Below, piece after piece: positions 33,905 through 43,699 of a stretch of 64,000 bases of DNA. The notes beneath the pieces were generated by a model. It was not told the DNA's origin, ran no database searches, and worked only from the letters and a program-made list of their open reading frames with translations. The stretch is taken from NCBI GenBank assembly GCA_965153455.1, contig OZ234504.1:10974001-11038000 (forward strand), in the 5' to 3' direction. A program made the position numbers and the translations under genes. The first letter of the stretch is position 1; the number at the start of each line of letters is the position of its first letter. The stretch is from Sphagnum compactum. Lineage: Eukaryota; Bryophyta; Sphagnopsida; Sphagnales.

Positions 33905-36270
33905 ACATGGCTTCCAACAACAAAGGTGGGGTTCAATCTGTGCATCAGCTTGCTACTTTGAAAGGTAAGCAACCTACCATTACATTGAAGTACCTATGAT
34001 TTGTTTGAGTCCTTTGAATGAATCTCCATCAAAATCTCCTAATGTTGATTCAATAGAAGATGTGGTGGAAGTTTTGGATCAAAATTTGTCACCACCAAAA
34101 ATGAGTAAAATTTGGGCTCATGAATCAAAAAGGAAGTTTTAGGTTTCTTGAGGAACCAAGTTGCCTTGGGCTGAGTTGCAAGTGGGGTCTAATGGTTTTT
34201 GCACATTGTGAAGTGCAAAATTTGTTCAAAGATTGAACACAAAGACAAACTTTTGGCTCCATAATGGGATTCATTGTAGAAACATGTCAATTGAAAGAAA
34301 TCTAACAAACCTATGAAAGGGGTGAAGAAAAGGGAAAGGTATACCAACAATGATTGTAAGCATAGCAAAAATCAAGCTACATATGCTTCTAAAGGGAAAT
34401 AATCTATTTTGCAACAAGTTTCTTATGGGTTGGTTGGTGAAAAGCATAGGAAACTAGTCCAATTTGCTACATTGTTTCACACTTTGAAACATGGCAAACC
34501 AATGCTTGAGTATGAGGCTCACAAAGACTTGTTTGATTTCTTGAATCTTGAGGAGAATTCCAAAATGCAATAAATAGACAACTCTAATTAGGTTATGGTT
34601 CAACATATGCATGGCATTATCTTGGTGGCCACAAAATCTACTGTTGGAGCGACCTGGTACTTGTCACTTACTTGTGATGAGGTAAGTACAATTGACAACC
34701 AAAGCTGGTTATCAGTTTATGCCTATGTGCTTCAGAATTGGTTGAAAATACCAATTATCTTGTCCCTTGAGCCTGTCGTGGCTAGATCAGGTGTTAATAA
34801 TCTTACTCAAGTTCATATGCAAACTTTGATGCATTAAGGGGGTCTCACAAAATATTTGATTAACACTAGGCTTATGACATTTGAGCTAATAAGGTTTCTG
34901 TTTTTCAAGGGACTAGGTCAAGTGGTTCTCTATAGATTTCTAATGCTTGGGCTCCACATTCCATAGGGGTTCATTGTATGGCCCATAGAACCAATCTAGC
35001 AGTTCAGACTCTATCACACTTGTAGATGGTTAACGGACTTGAAGGTTTGCTTTAAACCTTGTATAACTATTTTTCAAAGAGCCCTAAGAAGCAGTTGGAA
35101 TACACAAAGCTTGTAAAGCTTATGGAAACTAAAGGTGCTAAGATTTTGGAGAATGTAAAAGCCCATTGGATTTCTATGTTGTTTCCTATTCAACATGTTA
35201 TGGTAGAATATAAAACTTTGCTGATGAAAATGGCCCTTGATGCTCCTACTAACGAGAAGGCAAAGACAAATTTTGACCTTATTTGTGATGTGCAAATTTT
35301 ATTGGGGCTTGCTGCCATTTTGTTGTTGTTGCAATCAATCCATAATATGATTAAGTTCAGCCAGTTGCGAGAGGTTTTCATCTATGATTTTGCGGCAACA
35401 ACGAAGGTGTGTCAAGGGTAGATTTATGAGTTGTACATAGACTTGAACACAAGCTTTTAATCTTATGCTTTTGAAGGTTATAAAGTTTTGTTGAATGTTA
35501 AGCATGATTCCATAATTATGCGATGGATGACAAAATTGAACATGAGCATAGAGCATTTGGCATTGATGTGAACCAATAACAGATATGGGCTACTCATTTG
35601 AATATGCAAAATGGTGAAGTTTCTTATGTCACAAAGGAGGTTTATGTTATAGTCATCACACAAGTGAAGGCAAAATGCAAAGGAAAGTATCACCCTAATC
35701 ATTTTGTTTATTTCAACTTTGTTCATTGAATAATTTGAATTCTGGAGTCTATTTTGTTGCATTGAATTGAATGCGACAACTTGGGTTTGTAGGGCTGTTA
35801 ATTTTCTTGTTGCAAAATTGCAAGGGAGATTCCTTACTCATGGAGTCGTGGACAGTTTAGGTGTGGTATACCCACAATACTGGTTGTAGTCTAATGCAGA
35901 AGAAAGTTTCAAGGAGCACTTGGATATGATTAAGGTAGTTTTATGCCACCCCAAGAAATCAAATGCTTGCGTAACCATGGTTAAGATGCTTGATGGAATC
36001 CTTTGACATGACTTTGGCGCACTCTTTTAACATCCAAAGTACTTGTTTGTGCATTTCCTAAATACTTCAAATTGGTTGAGATTGCCATGGAACAAGTGTT
36101 TGGTAGTGTAGAAGATGGATGGTGCTTCAACTCTTTGGCATTTTGCAAATCCAAATTACGTAATAGATTCATTACCAACCTAGGTTTAATGGTCAAAATG
36201 TTTTCCCAGAAGTTTTATATTCTTCATAATTTTTCGTATGCTTTTGCATATGAAGAAGGTGTGTAGAATG
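33905..36270 (+). pseudogene. decayed hAT-superfamily transposase gene (element A)
   Basis: A BED-type zinc finger is readable at about 34217-34285 (CKICSKIEHKDKLLAP, then W.SL.KH), broken by stops. Catalytic-region blocks follow: LTCDEVSTIDNQSW (ORF 34595-34837), GVHCMAHRTNLAVQTLSHL near 34970, and an open 120-codon block at 35059-35421 (YFSKSPKKQLEYTKLVKLME, VKAHWISMLFP). Further on come ALGVVYPQYW near 35850 and the C-terminal dimerisation region at 36072-36266 (IAMEQVFGSVED, SLAFCKSKLRNRF). At least ten stop codons and several frameshifts interrupt it, so no functional transposase is made. hAT enzymes cut and paste DNA with 8-bp target duplications; I did not find this element's terminal repeats. 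Confidence 0.85.
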
Positions 36271-36639
36271 TCTTCAATATAATGTGGGAACTTAAATTTA
36301 AAACTCTTGATTTTGGAGTCCTAGACAATTTTAATCCACCAAACTTTTGATTGGTTGGTTTTCTAGTTTTTTGGGTAAGTGAAGTTGATGATCCCAAATG
36401 GATACCACTTTTTATTCAACCTTCTATGTTGCTCTTCTATTAGAATTTGTGATTTGAGGGTGGTTTTGTATTGAACTAATTTATTTATTTTTGTAAACAA
36501 GACACTTGTCCTACAATGGGTAGTTTAAAAGGTTCAATCCCTTCACAAGTGATTAAAATCCCATGGTTTAATGAAAAGTAGCCTAGAAATCCCTTCTGAA
36601 AATTGTTAGTAGCCAAAACTCTTACAATAATTTGATAAC

Positions 36640-37062
36640 TACAACCAAAACTTTTACAACCATTTGACAATTATAGCCAAAATTAGCGACCTTAAAAAAA
36701 ACTAAATCACTTAACGAAACTCCATTCCCCTTTAATTTGTAGCCGTAAAATCCCTTCAATTTATTTTTTTTGGCACGCTGGACTACAATTCATTCCAACC
36801 TATGGCCAGCTTAGCAACAAAAGGCTTGAAACAGTAACCAAATGTCATATTTTTCTTAAACAAAAAAAAACACTAGGAAGATGTAGAATAAAAGGCAATC
36901 ATCCTTAAAAAAAATAAAGCCAAATCTGGCTATAAACAATATATGAAATACAAATCTTTAATCATCTTTCTATATTTTTGGTTACACACTGGAAACCAAA
37001 TATAAAAATCTCGAGAATTTTACTATTTTTCCCCCTAACTTTCGGTGATTTAAAAACCTCCA
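36640..37062 (+). repeat. copy 6 of the AGCCAAATTTGGCTA-type dispersed repeat
   Basis: The main copy is 36870-37062: CTAGGAAGATGTAGAATAAA, GGCAATCATCC, AAGCCAAATCTGGCTATAAA, ATATATGAAATACAAATCTT, TAATCATCTTTCTATATTTT, TGGTTACACACTGGAAACC and AATCTCGAGAATTT. A shorter related piece, TTATAGCCAAAATTAGCGAC, lies at 36672-36691. Confidence 0.6.
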
Positions 37063-37559
37063 AAGTTGCTTCATTTGCTAGTTTGGTTTTTGGAAAGAAA
37101 AACAAGATTGAAATCGAAGAACTACCAATTCCAATTATTGAGAAAACCTTGTAGGAAATGATGAAATAACCAATAAAGAACTAGTGGTTATAAAGTTAAA
37201 TATTTGATTTTCCAAACTATGGTTATATATCAAAAGATCGGGTTTTTTAATTTTTTAAAAAAACGGTTAGGAACCCTAAGAACCACCCTAAAAGTTGCAT
37301 GGCATCTATTCCTATTAATGATAATTGTTGGATATTGGTATGGGCAAGGCGATCCTACTTTGAATGGGGTTCAATTCAATTTAAATAAAATGACCCAAAC
37401 TTGAATGGGAAGTCATCTCTTCAACAACTTTTATTTTACTGGAATTTTTTTGCCAAAAGGTGAAATTAAAAATTGAAGAGCTAAAATTAAAAAGAAATGT
37501 TTTGTCAGGATTTTTGATTGGCAAGATTTGAAGGAAAAAAAATAAAGAAAAAATTTGAA
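37063..37559. other. AT-rich intergenic DNA
   Basis: No gene or clear repeat, apart from TTTTTTCTTT-type runs. It separates two oppositely oriented copies of the AGCCAAATTTGGCTA family. Confidence 0.5.
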
Positions 37560-37690
37560 TCTCAATACTTGGTTCAAGTAGGTAGCCAAAAATATAGAAT
37601 GATGTTTAAATTCTTTTACTTTCATATGTCATTTGTAGCCACATTTGGTTAAATCTTCCTATGGTTGATCATCGCCACTTTGGCTACATC
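37560..37690 (-). repeat. copy 7 of the AGCCAAATTTGGCTA-type dispersed repeat, inverted
   Basis: On the minus strand: TGTAGCCAAAGTGGCGATGA, CATAGGAAGATTTAACCAAA, TGTGGCTACAAATGACATAT, GAAAGTAAAAGAATTTAAAC, ATCATTCTATATTTTTGGCT and ACCTACTTG. This is the cleanest copy in the window and serves as a reference for the others. Confidence 0.65.
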
Positions 37691-38888
37691 ACAAAATGAC
37701 CCACAAAAAAAACATTGTTCCTTAACCCTAAAAAATGATGCAAGGAAATTCTTTGTGTGATTATTTACAAGGCAATTCTTATCCACAAGTACACATTCAA
37801 ATAGATTAACAATTTGATCATTGACCCACATGAAAGGGATTATGCTTGATGGCTAGCATGCACTTGATCTCTACCCATTCAACATTGATGATGAGGATAT
37901 CAAGTTTACTATAATACTTCACCTCAACTTTAAAGTTTATTTGAAACATGTTGCAATTGGATCCATCTTAAGGATTTATGCAATCAAAGTTTGTAGAAAT
38001 TAATTAATTGTGAATGAGCATTTTGCATGCACAATTTGCATTCCTTAAAAAACAAACATTCCTACAATTGAAATTTGTAGAAAAGAAAACAAAATCATTG
38101 GGAGGATTCTTGCAAATATAATTTGTACAAAAGAATTCATCGTGAATGAACATTTGGCAATCACAATATTTTTTAGAAGAAAAAAAATTTATTAAAAGTA
38201 TTCCAAGGTAAAAAGCACACTACAATGGATTTTTTTGGATGTCATAGTGGTAGTTTTTATGGGTGAGTCAAGTATTGTTGCATTGTATTCAAATGAGAAA
38301 CTTGGCAAAAGTGAGATGAAAAATAAAAACCTACATTTTAATCTTTCAAACCCAAAAAACAATTTACCAAAAGGATAAATTTTCAATCCAAGGTGGACTT
38401 TACAAAGGATGGTACATCCAATGTCATAGTCCAAACAACTCAAAAAAAAACTATCATTATGGACTTTTTCTTCTAGTGGAGTTGGAAACTAAGCCTACAA
38501 CTTTTTACCACCGCACATTGAAGTACCATAACACTTAAGATGAAAAATCAAATATGAAAAATCTATAAAAAAATTTAAGATTTAAAATGAAAATGAAAAT
38601 TCGTAAGTCCATTTCAATATCTAAGTTGATTTTTTCAAGGTCCATATTTTTGGAGGTTTTATTTAAAGGTTTAAATTATGGTGGTATGAACTTAGAAATG
38701 GAAAAAAAATGTGAACTTCAACACCATTTAAATGTTTTTTTTTGAAAAATCATTGGATTCAACTCCAAAAATGAACTTTGAACTACCAATTTTGGTCTAA
38801 TGTAGTGTGTTTTTATCATCCAAACGATTGCAATTCGAAAATAGAAAAGTTCATCATGAGCAATTCTACAATTTAACATAGATAGCAT
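37691..38888. other. AT-rich intergenic DNA, nothing recognised
   Basis: Short lysine/isoleucine-rich frames only; no family resemblance, and no tandem repeat seen. Confidence 0.5.
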
Positions 38889-38926
38889 GGACATGAAAGG
38901 CACATAATATGTGCCTTTTCATGTCC
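38889..38926. repeat. near-perfect palindrome
   Basis: GGACATGAAAGGCACATA meets TATGTGCCTTTTCATGTCC. The arms pair over about 17 bases with a single-base bulge and almost no loop. Confidence 0.85.
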
Positions 38927-39003
38927 ATATACATAGGTGGGTACAGGAAAGGGGTTAGGTAATTAGGCTTGAAATAGGTAGTGTGAATGACACAAATATA
39001 CAC

Positions 39004-39038
<35 letters not shown>

Positions 39039-39850
39039 GGATGAATGTAATGCCCTTGCCAAGTTGCAATTGAGCAAAATCCATCCCCTCCCCACCCCCC
39101 ACCTTGTTCCCCCTTTTTAAAATATTACATTCATCATTATTTATGTCAATCTCAAATTTGATTTTAATATAGGTAATGTGCACATAAAAGAACACATGTT
39201 AATTTGCCATTCATATCCATGTATGTGGGTAGAGGAAAAGAGTGAGGTAGTTAGGCATGGAAGAGGTAGGTATGTTGTTACATAAACCAACAAACAAATG
39301 ACAAAAAAATTAATATATACAATTCCAATTTTAATTTATCAAAGTTAAAAAATTCAAACAATAGGTTATCAATTGTGTTCCTCAATTATATCCTAACACC
39401 AATTTTTTGGAGAAATAATAATGATGCAAATTGTAAAAAATTTGATACGAAGGGTTGTTTTTACATGTTTGTGAAAACACAAACTTGCATTGCTTTTATT
39501 CTCCTTTGTACCAAAACTTAGGCTCCATGTTGCCCCACACTACAAATGATAATGAAATGCTGCAAAAAGTGAATGGTTTTTGTGAAAATTAAAGTTACAT
39601 TTGAATGACATTGCATGCAACTTGAATTGAATTCCACTCAATTGAATTTGAATAATTCAAAATATTCAAATTCCTAAATTCAATCCAAGTGCATTGAATG
39701 AAATTCAAATTGAATTGAATTGAATGTTTTTCATAGTATGGTCAATTGAATTTAACCAAAATTTGAAATTTCAATTATGAAGAACACATGTTAATTCACA
39801 TTTTCATATCCATATAGGAGGGTTAGTGAAAAGGGTGAGGTTGTTATGCT
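38900..39850 (+). repeat. threefold dispersed block and a CA microsatellite
   Basis: CATGTCCATATACATAGGTGG (38920), CATATCCATGTATGTGGGTAG (39210) and CATATCCATATAGGAGGGTTAG (39806) are each followed by a GAAAAG-GTTAGGTA-TTAGGC-like block. The second and third copies are preceded by AACACATGTTAATT. A (CA)14 run lies at 39007-39035. 39640-39740 is rich in ATTGAATTGAATT words. 39480-39680 matches 2220-2400. Confidence 0.65.
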
Positions 39851-40017
39851 TGGGATTCTATATGGAATGTTTTCATAATTGTCAACTTGATGACCATGCT
39901 ATTAAACCTTATACTTGTTTCACCTGTGCAAATTCCAATTATCACTGTCATAATAATTCTTACAGTTTGAGAGGGGTCATGGCATGGTCAAACAAACGCC
40001 TATCATAATATATAGCA

Positions 40018-40062
40018 AAATCTAAACACAATATCCTTGCCTACCAAGGCAAGGCCAACACA
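40018..40062 (+). repeat. short third copy of the LTR-like repeat end
   Basis: AATCTAAACACAATATCCTT followed by GCC-AAGGCAAGGCCAACA matches 16800-16843 and the reverse complement near 52425-52460. Confidence 0.55.
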
Positions 40063-41514
40063 ATGACCGGGATTTATTAACAAAATCAAATAACCTCACA
40101 AGACTGGTGAGAACTAAGGACCATCCCCACTCTCTTTCATAAGACATGAACTATGAGATTGTCTTGGGCAAAATTTCAATTCATGGGCACTGCTGATGGG
40201 GCAGATAGCCAATTTCAAGAAACCCATTACACAAGGACCTATCCATCAAATCAGACTTTTGAAGCTTTTATTTTTAGATAATGTATATTGCACAAGGTTG
40301 CCTTTCAAATACAAAGCCTGGGTTTAACAAAAAAAACTAACTCTGATTTTGACAACTATTTCACTATTTCAAAACAATGGGTTCAACAAACCCAAATTGA
40401 ATATTTCAGATTTCCAACAATCAAGTCATCTGGTGGACCTCAGGCTAGTTGAGTTCACTGTTATACATAAGATGTAAATATTCATTTAGACACAGTTGAA
40501 TACACCTCCTGCCCAATGACCTGCATAGCTCTAGCTACTGGAGCTTATGGAATCCAAGATGGATATATATGCACTTACACCTTTACTGACAAGCTAGATG
40601 CGGTTTCCAACAGACAACTTATCACTCAAGACATTGCTAGCTATCACTCATTCACCAAACTGGATCATAGGCTGACAAGTGAAACATCAAGCATGTGCAT
40701 GGAGCAGACTTGAAAGCCATGCCTGATTATAAGATGCACAGGAGTTGTCATTGCAGCCAGAATTTTGACGGTACTTCATGTAGCCAAGGATGAAGAGGAT
40801 GAACACCGCCATGTCAAGCAAGACCTTGTTCATAAAGAACTCCTGAACACAACGTCCCAGGGCATCAACATGATGCTGGTGCATTCTCCAGCTTCAGTTC
40901 AGACACATTGGCAACATCACCTTGACTCATGCTGAATGCTGGACATGTGATAGATATGTACCTTATTATCCCTAAACTGGACAGACAGAACTTCCCAACA
41001 GCATGTGCAGTGTCATGCTTAGAATCTGCCATGAATCATTGAGGGCGGCAAGCCCCACGCTACTGCAGATCCTCCCCAGATGTGTAAGACCAACCATCCT
41101 GACAAAACCCTTCTGATAGCAAGATGCTGCACAAGCAATGCAGAAATTTGTACTGCAATATCACCTGTCATCATCTTTTCTGAAATAATTTCTTTGCTTA
41201 TAGAGAGTTGGAGTATGTACCATGGCCAAATCCAAGAAACCTAGCTCACAAAACCTGCAAGATATTGCCTGTATGTACAACACCCCAAAACAAACACCTG
41301 AAAGAAGAAACAACTAGATAATGAGGAACAAACATACAGTCATGACTGAATCTAGCAGCCAACAAATTGGCCACCAGTTAACTGGTTTCAATGTCTCAAG
41401 TTGATGCATCAAGCCAATGTTCCAGTGGCTAGAAGTAGAAGTCACGGCTAGCTTGAATGATTGGATGAACAGCCATGCCAGATTGGAAATGTCAGAATGT
41501 ATCTCTTATGGTCT
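40063..41514. other. less AT-rich DNA with one possible small membrane-protein frame
   Basis: A 65-codon minus frame (40687-40884) encodes a hydrophobic segment (LLDMAVFILFILGYMKY) after MHQHHVDALGRCVQEFF. I do not recognise it, and no splice partners were found. The rest contains no recognisable protein. Composition suggests part of the region may be transcribed. Confidence 0.35.
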
Positions 41515-41868
41515 CTTTCCATTGGGCTGCTGTGATCACAACAAATTGTGTGTAATGGTGATCACAACAGCTTAATGGAAAGCCATTGACATAGGGCCTT
41601 GTTTCTTGCTGCCGGGACAGTTGCTTTCCATTAGAGACTTGCAAGTGCATTGAAAATATGTAATGGAATCATGTTAGGAACTCTGGGAACACATGTTCAC
41701 ATGAAAAAAGGACAGATAACACTGCACGGTGAGTCCCAGTTTGATTCACAGCTCTCACAGCTTGTGCAAATAGTTAATGCTTGACCGGTAGAGCTGTGAG
41801 ATAACTGTGAGCACAGCTAGTTGAAGAAACATAATGGAAAGCTACTGTCACAGCTGCCTAAATGGAAA
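41515..41868. mobile_element. MITE-like inverted-repeat cluster
   Basis: CTTTCCATTGGGCTGCTGTG at 41515 forms a hairpin with 41557-41582 (22 of 26 paired, 16-base loop). It also matches, inverted, the segment ending at 41866 (CAGCTGCCTAAATGGAAAG). Further TTTCCATTAGAG and AATGGAAAGC words lie inside. Terminal inverted repeats around about 350 bp of non-coding DNA fit a MITE. No clear target-site duplication is visible, so the exact ends are uncertain. Confidence 0.5.
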
Positions 41869-42262
41869 GATGTCCTTAGTAAGGCAGGGTAATTTTCCCT
41901 GGAATTATATGATGCCAATATGAAGCGCTTACGAAATAGTGAATGAGGAACAACTTCTGACAAAACAAAGACCTGACCAAATCTGACAAAAACAAAAGAA
42001 AGAGAACAAAACAGCCATAGCCAATGGATAGTGCCATCAATGTTCTTATCCTCCTTAGAAATCAATCTTATTAAATCAAAGTACTGTTCACAATCCATCT
42101 CTTGCCTCAGGTATATGCAAGACAAGAGTCTTATGATGCATTATCCTCTTTTGCTCCACGTATTGTACTAACACAGAGGAATATTACAGCAACAAAACAA
42201 ATGAGCCGCCTGCATCGGCAAACTGTATGCAAAGATATATATGAGGAAAACAGATATCAATC

Positions 42263-42520
42263 TCACGCCTCCTTAAGCTGCGTCACCTTCACAATGTACT
42301 CCTGCATGGCCTCGTCCTTGGACTTGTCCTCTACCTTCTTCCAGGCGTCCCACTTGGCCCGTCCCTTGGGATCGAATATTCCAGGGCGGCTCGTCTCGGG
42401 TTTCCCGACGGTGGCCACCTTGAAGAGACCGTAGAGGATGAGCTTATCCTCGTTGGTGGTGGACTCGGGCAACGTGAGCGCATCCTTGGCGGCCTGGTCG
42501 AAATCTTCCTTCAATCCCAT
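42263..42520 (-). CDS. acyl-CoA-binding protein, small cytosolic type
   Basis: An 85-aa protein of the 10-kDa acyl-CoA-binding family. It binds long-chain acyl-CoA esters and carries them between membranes in the cytosol. The whole chain is the four-helix ACBP domain: FDQAAKDALTLP, LILYGLFKVATVG, SRPGIFDPKGRAKWDAWKKV and EAMQEYIVKV. By alignment with bovine ACBP, the ligand-contact residues Tyr28, Lys32, Lys54 and Tyr73 are kept here as Tyr30, Lys34, Lys56 and Tyr75, while Tyr31 is Phe33. I chose MGLKEDF as the start because family proteins begin there. However, the frame stays open upstream to an ATG at 42629-42631, which would add 37 residues. The gene has no intron in its coding part, unlike several plant ACBP genes, so a retrocopy is possible; no poly-A remnant is evident. 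Confidence 0.92.
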   Translation of the reverse strand: MGLKEDFDQAAKDALTLPESTTNEDKLILYGLFKVATVGKPETSRPGIFDPKGRAKWDAWKKVEDKSKDEAMQEYIVKVTQLKEA

Positions 42521-42579
42521 GGTACGCGCAGGGGCAACAAGAATTTTGCACGGCCTCTTCGGACTAAGACCTTGGGGAA

Positions 42580-42625
42580 ACAAAACCAAACCAAACCAAA
42601 CCAAAAAAAAGGCAAAAAAAAATTT
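42580..42625 (-). repeat. (CCAAA)n microsatellite in the ACBP leader
   Basis: Four to five CCAAA units followed by A-rich sequence on the plus strand. In the gene's orientation this is TTTGG repeats. If the upstream ATG at 42631 were used, this repeat would encode the hydrophobic start FFFAFFLVWFGLVLF. Confidence 0.8.
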
Positions 42626-42631
42626 CTTCAC

Positions 42632-43305
42632 AGCGTGGACGCGCGAAGATTTGAGAGCAAAAAGTTCACGGCCTCTTCTTCAAGAAAAAAGAGAAAGAAA
42701 AACAGTCCTTGAAGCTGGCGATGGAAACTTGAATGCGACTGAAAACAAAGCGCAAAAACAAACACACGCAAAGGACATCCTTTGCGATCCAGCACCGCCA
42801 GAAGGTAAAAGGCGCAGATTCCACATGTCTCCTCGACGTTCCGGGAACCATCACCGCAATTACTACCCACCTCATATTCCGCTCCGTAATAGGTGGTGTC
42901 CTGTCCTGTCAAATAATACGGAATATTTCGCTATCCTACGATCTAGGATATGCCACATAATGCAAGATGAGCGGCTGTACTCGGAGGGTTCAAAGTTTCG
43001 CATATTCCAGAATGTCGATATCTTTTGAGAGGTCGATTCCAAAATGTAAACAGCTTTGTTGGCAGGTTGATTCTGCCATCATGGATCAGTGTGAAAATGA
43101 TGCATGTGTGCCTATTTGCAGCCGATTAAAAAACGGAAATTTACTCTCTGGAGTGATTACGCAAATAAATGTGCTGGCAACAATTATACAGGCGAGCACA
43201 TGGGTTCCGGACAACTTTCAATGAAAGTTCTGCATTTCTCATTTTACATTAAAAAGAAAAAACAGAATTGGGCCCCTACTGCTGTTAATAAATGAGTAAG
43301 GTAAG
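42632..43305. promoter_or_regulatory. upstream region of the ACBP gene
   Basis: Gene-like base composition up to about 43000, with short frames on both strands that overlap each other and resemble nothing known. Probably leader and promoter of the minus-strand ACBP gene. No specific motif can be defended. Confidence 0.35.
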
Positions 43306-43309
43306 GTAA

Positions 43310-43677
43310 GGTACCTATGCAAGGGACTCAAGAGAGGCGTTTGAGCCCCTAATTAGGTCCTATGAGGTTTTAGTAAGGGATGATCCCAGGTATGTACCTT
43401 TTTGCAAGGGACTCCAAACACGTTTGAGGTCCCTAATAAGGTCTTGTGAGGATTTTGTGAGGGATGATTCCAGTGACCGACACATGGGACTCCAGACATT
43501 TTGAGCCCCTTACGAGGTCCTAAAAGGATTTTGTGAAGTTTGATCCCAGGTACCTAAGCAAGGGTCTCTAAGCTCCAAATGTTTGAGCCCCTAATAAGGT
43601 CTTATGAGGTCCTACGAGGATTTTGTGAAGGATGATCCTCCAAGCTCCAGATGTTTGAGCCCTTAATAAGGTCCCCA
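43310..43677 (+). repeat. tandem repeat of 76-88 bp, about four and a half units
   Basis: Units start at about 43310, 43389, 43473, 43549 and 43637. Each carries GCAAGGGACTC or a variant, TTTGAGCCCCTAATAAGGTC, CTATGAGG or a variant, and ATTTTGTGAAGGATGATCC. The first four end at a GATYCCAG junction. Confidence 0.9.
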
Positions 43678-43699
43678 AAAGATCGAAGTTTCAATACTG

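Noticed and set aside
33905-36270. An intact, domesticated hAT-derived gene
   Set aside because: In-frame stops interrupt the zinc finger, the catalytic part and the C-terminal part; no single long frame remains.
36531-36560. tRNA B-box-like GGTTCAATCCC
   Set aside because: No acceptor stem, anticodon arm or A box could be fitted around it. No tRNA gene was found anywhere in the window.
41500-41880. Target-site duplication of the MITE-like cluster
   Set aside because: The bases flanking the inferred ends (TATGGTCT and ATGTCCTT) do not match convincingly.
42438-43028. 196-codon plus frame opposite the ACBP gene
   Set aside because: It overlaps the ACBP coding and leader antisense, and changes character when leaving it. 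No recognisable domain.
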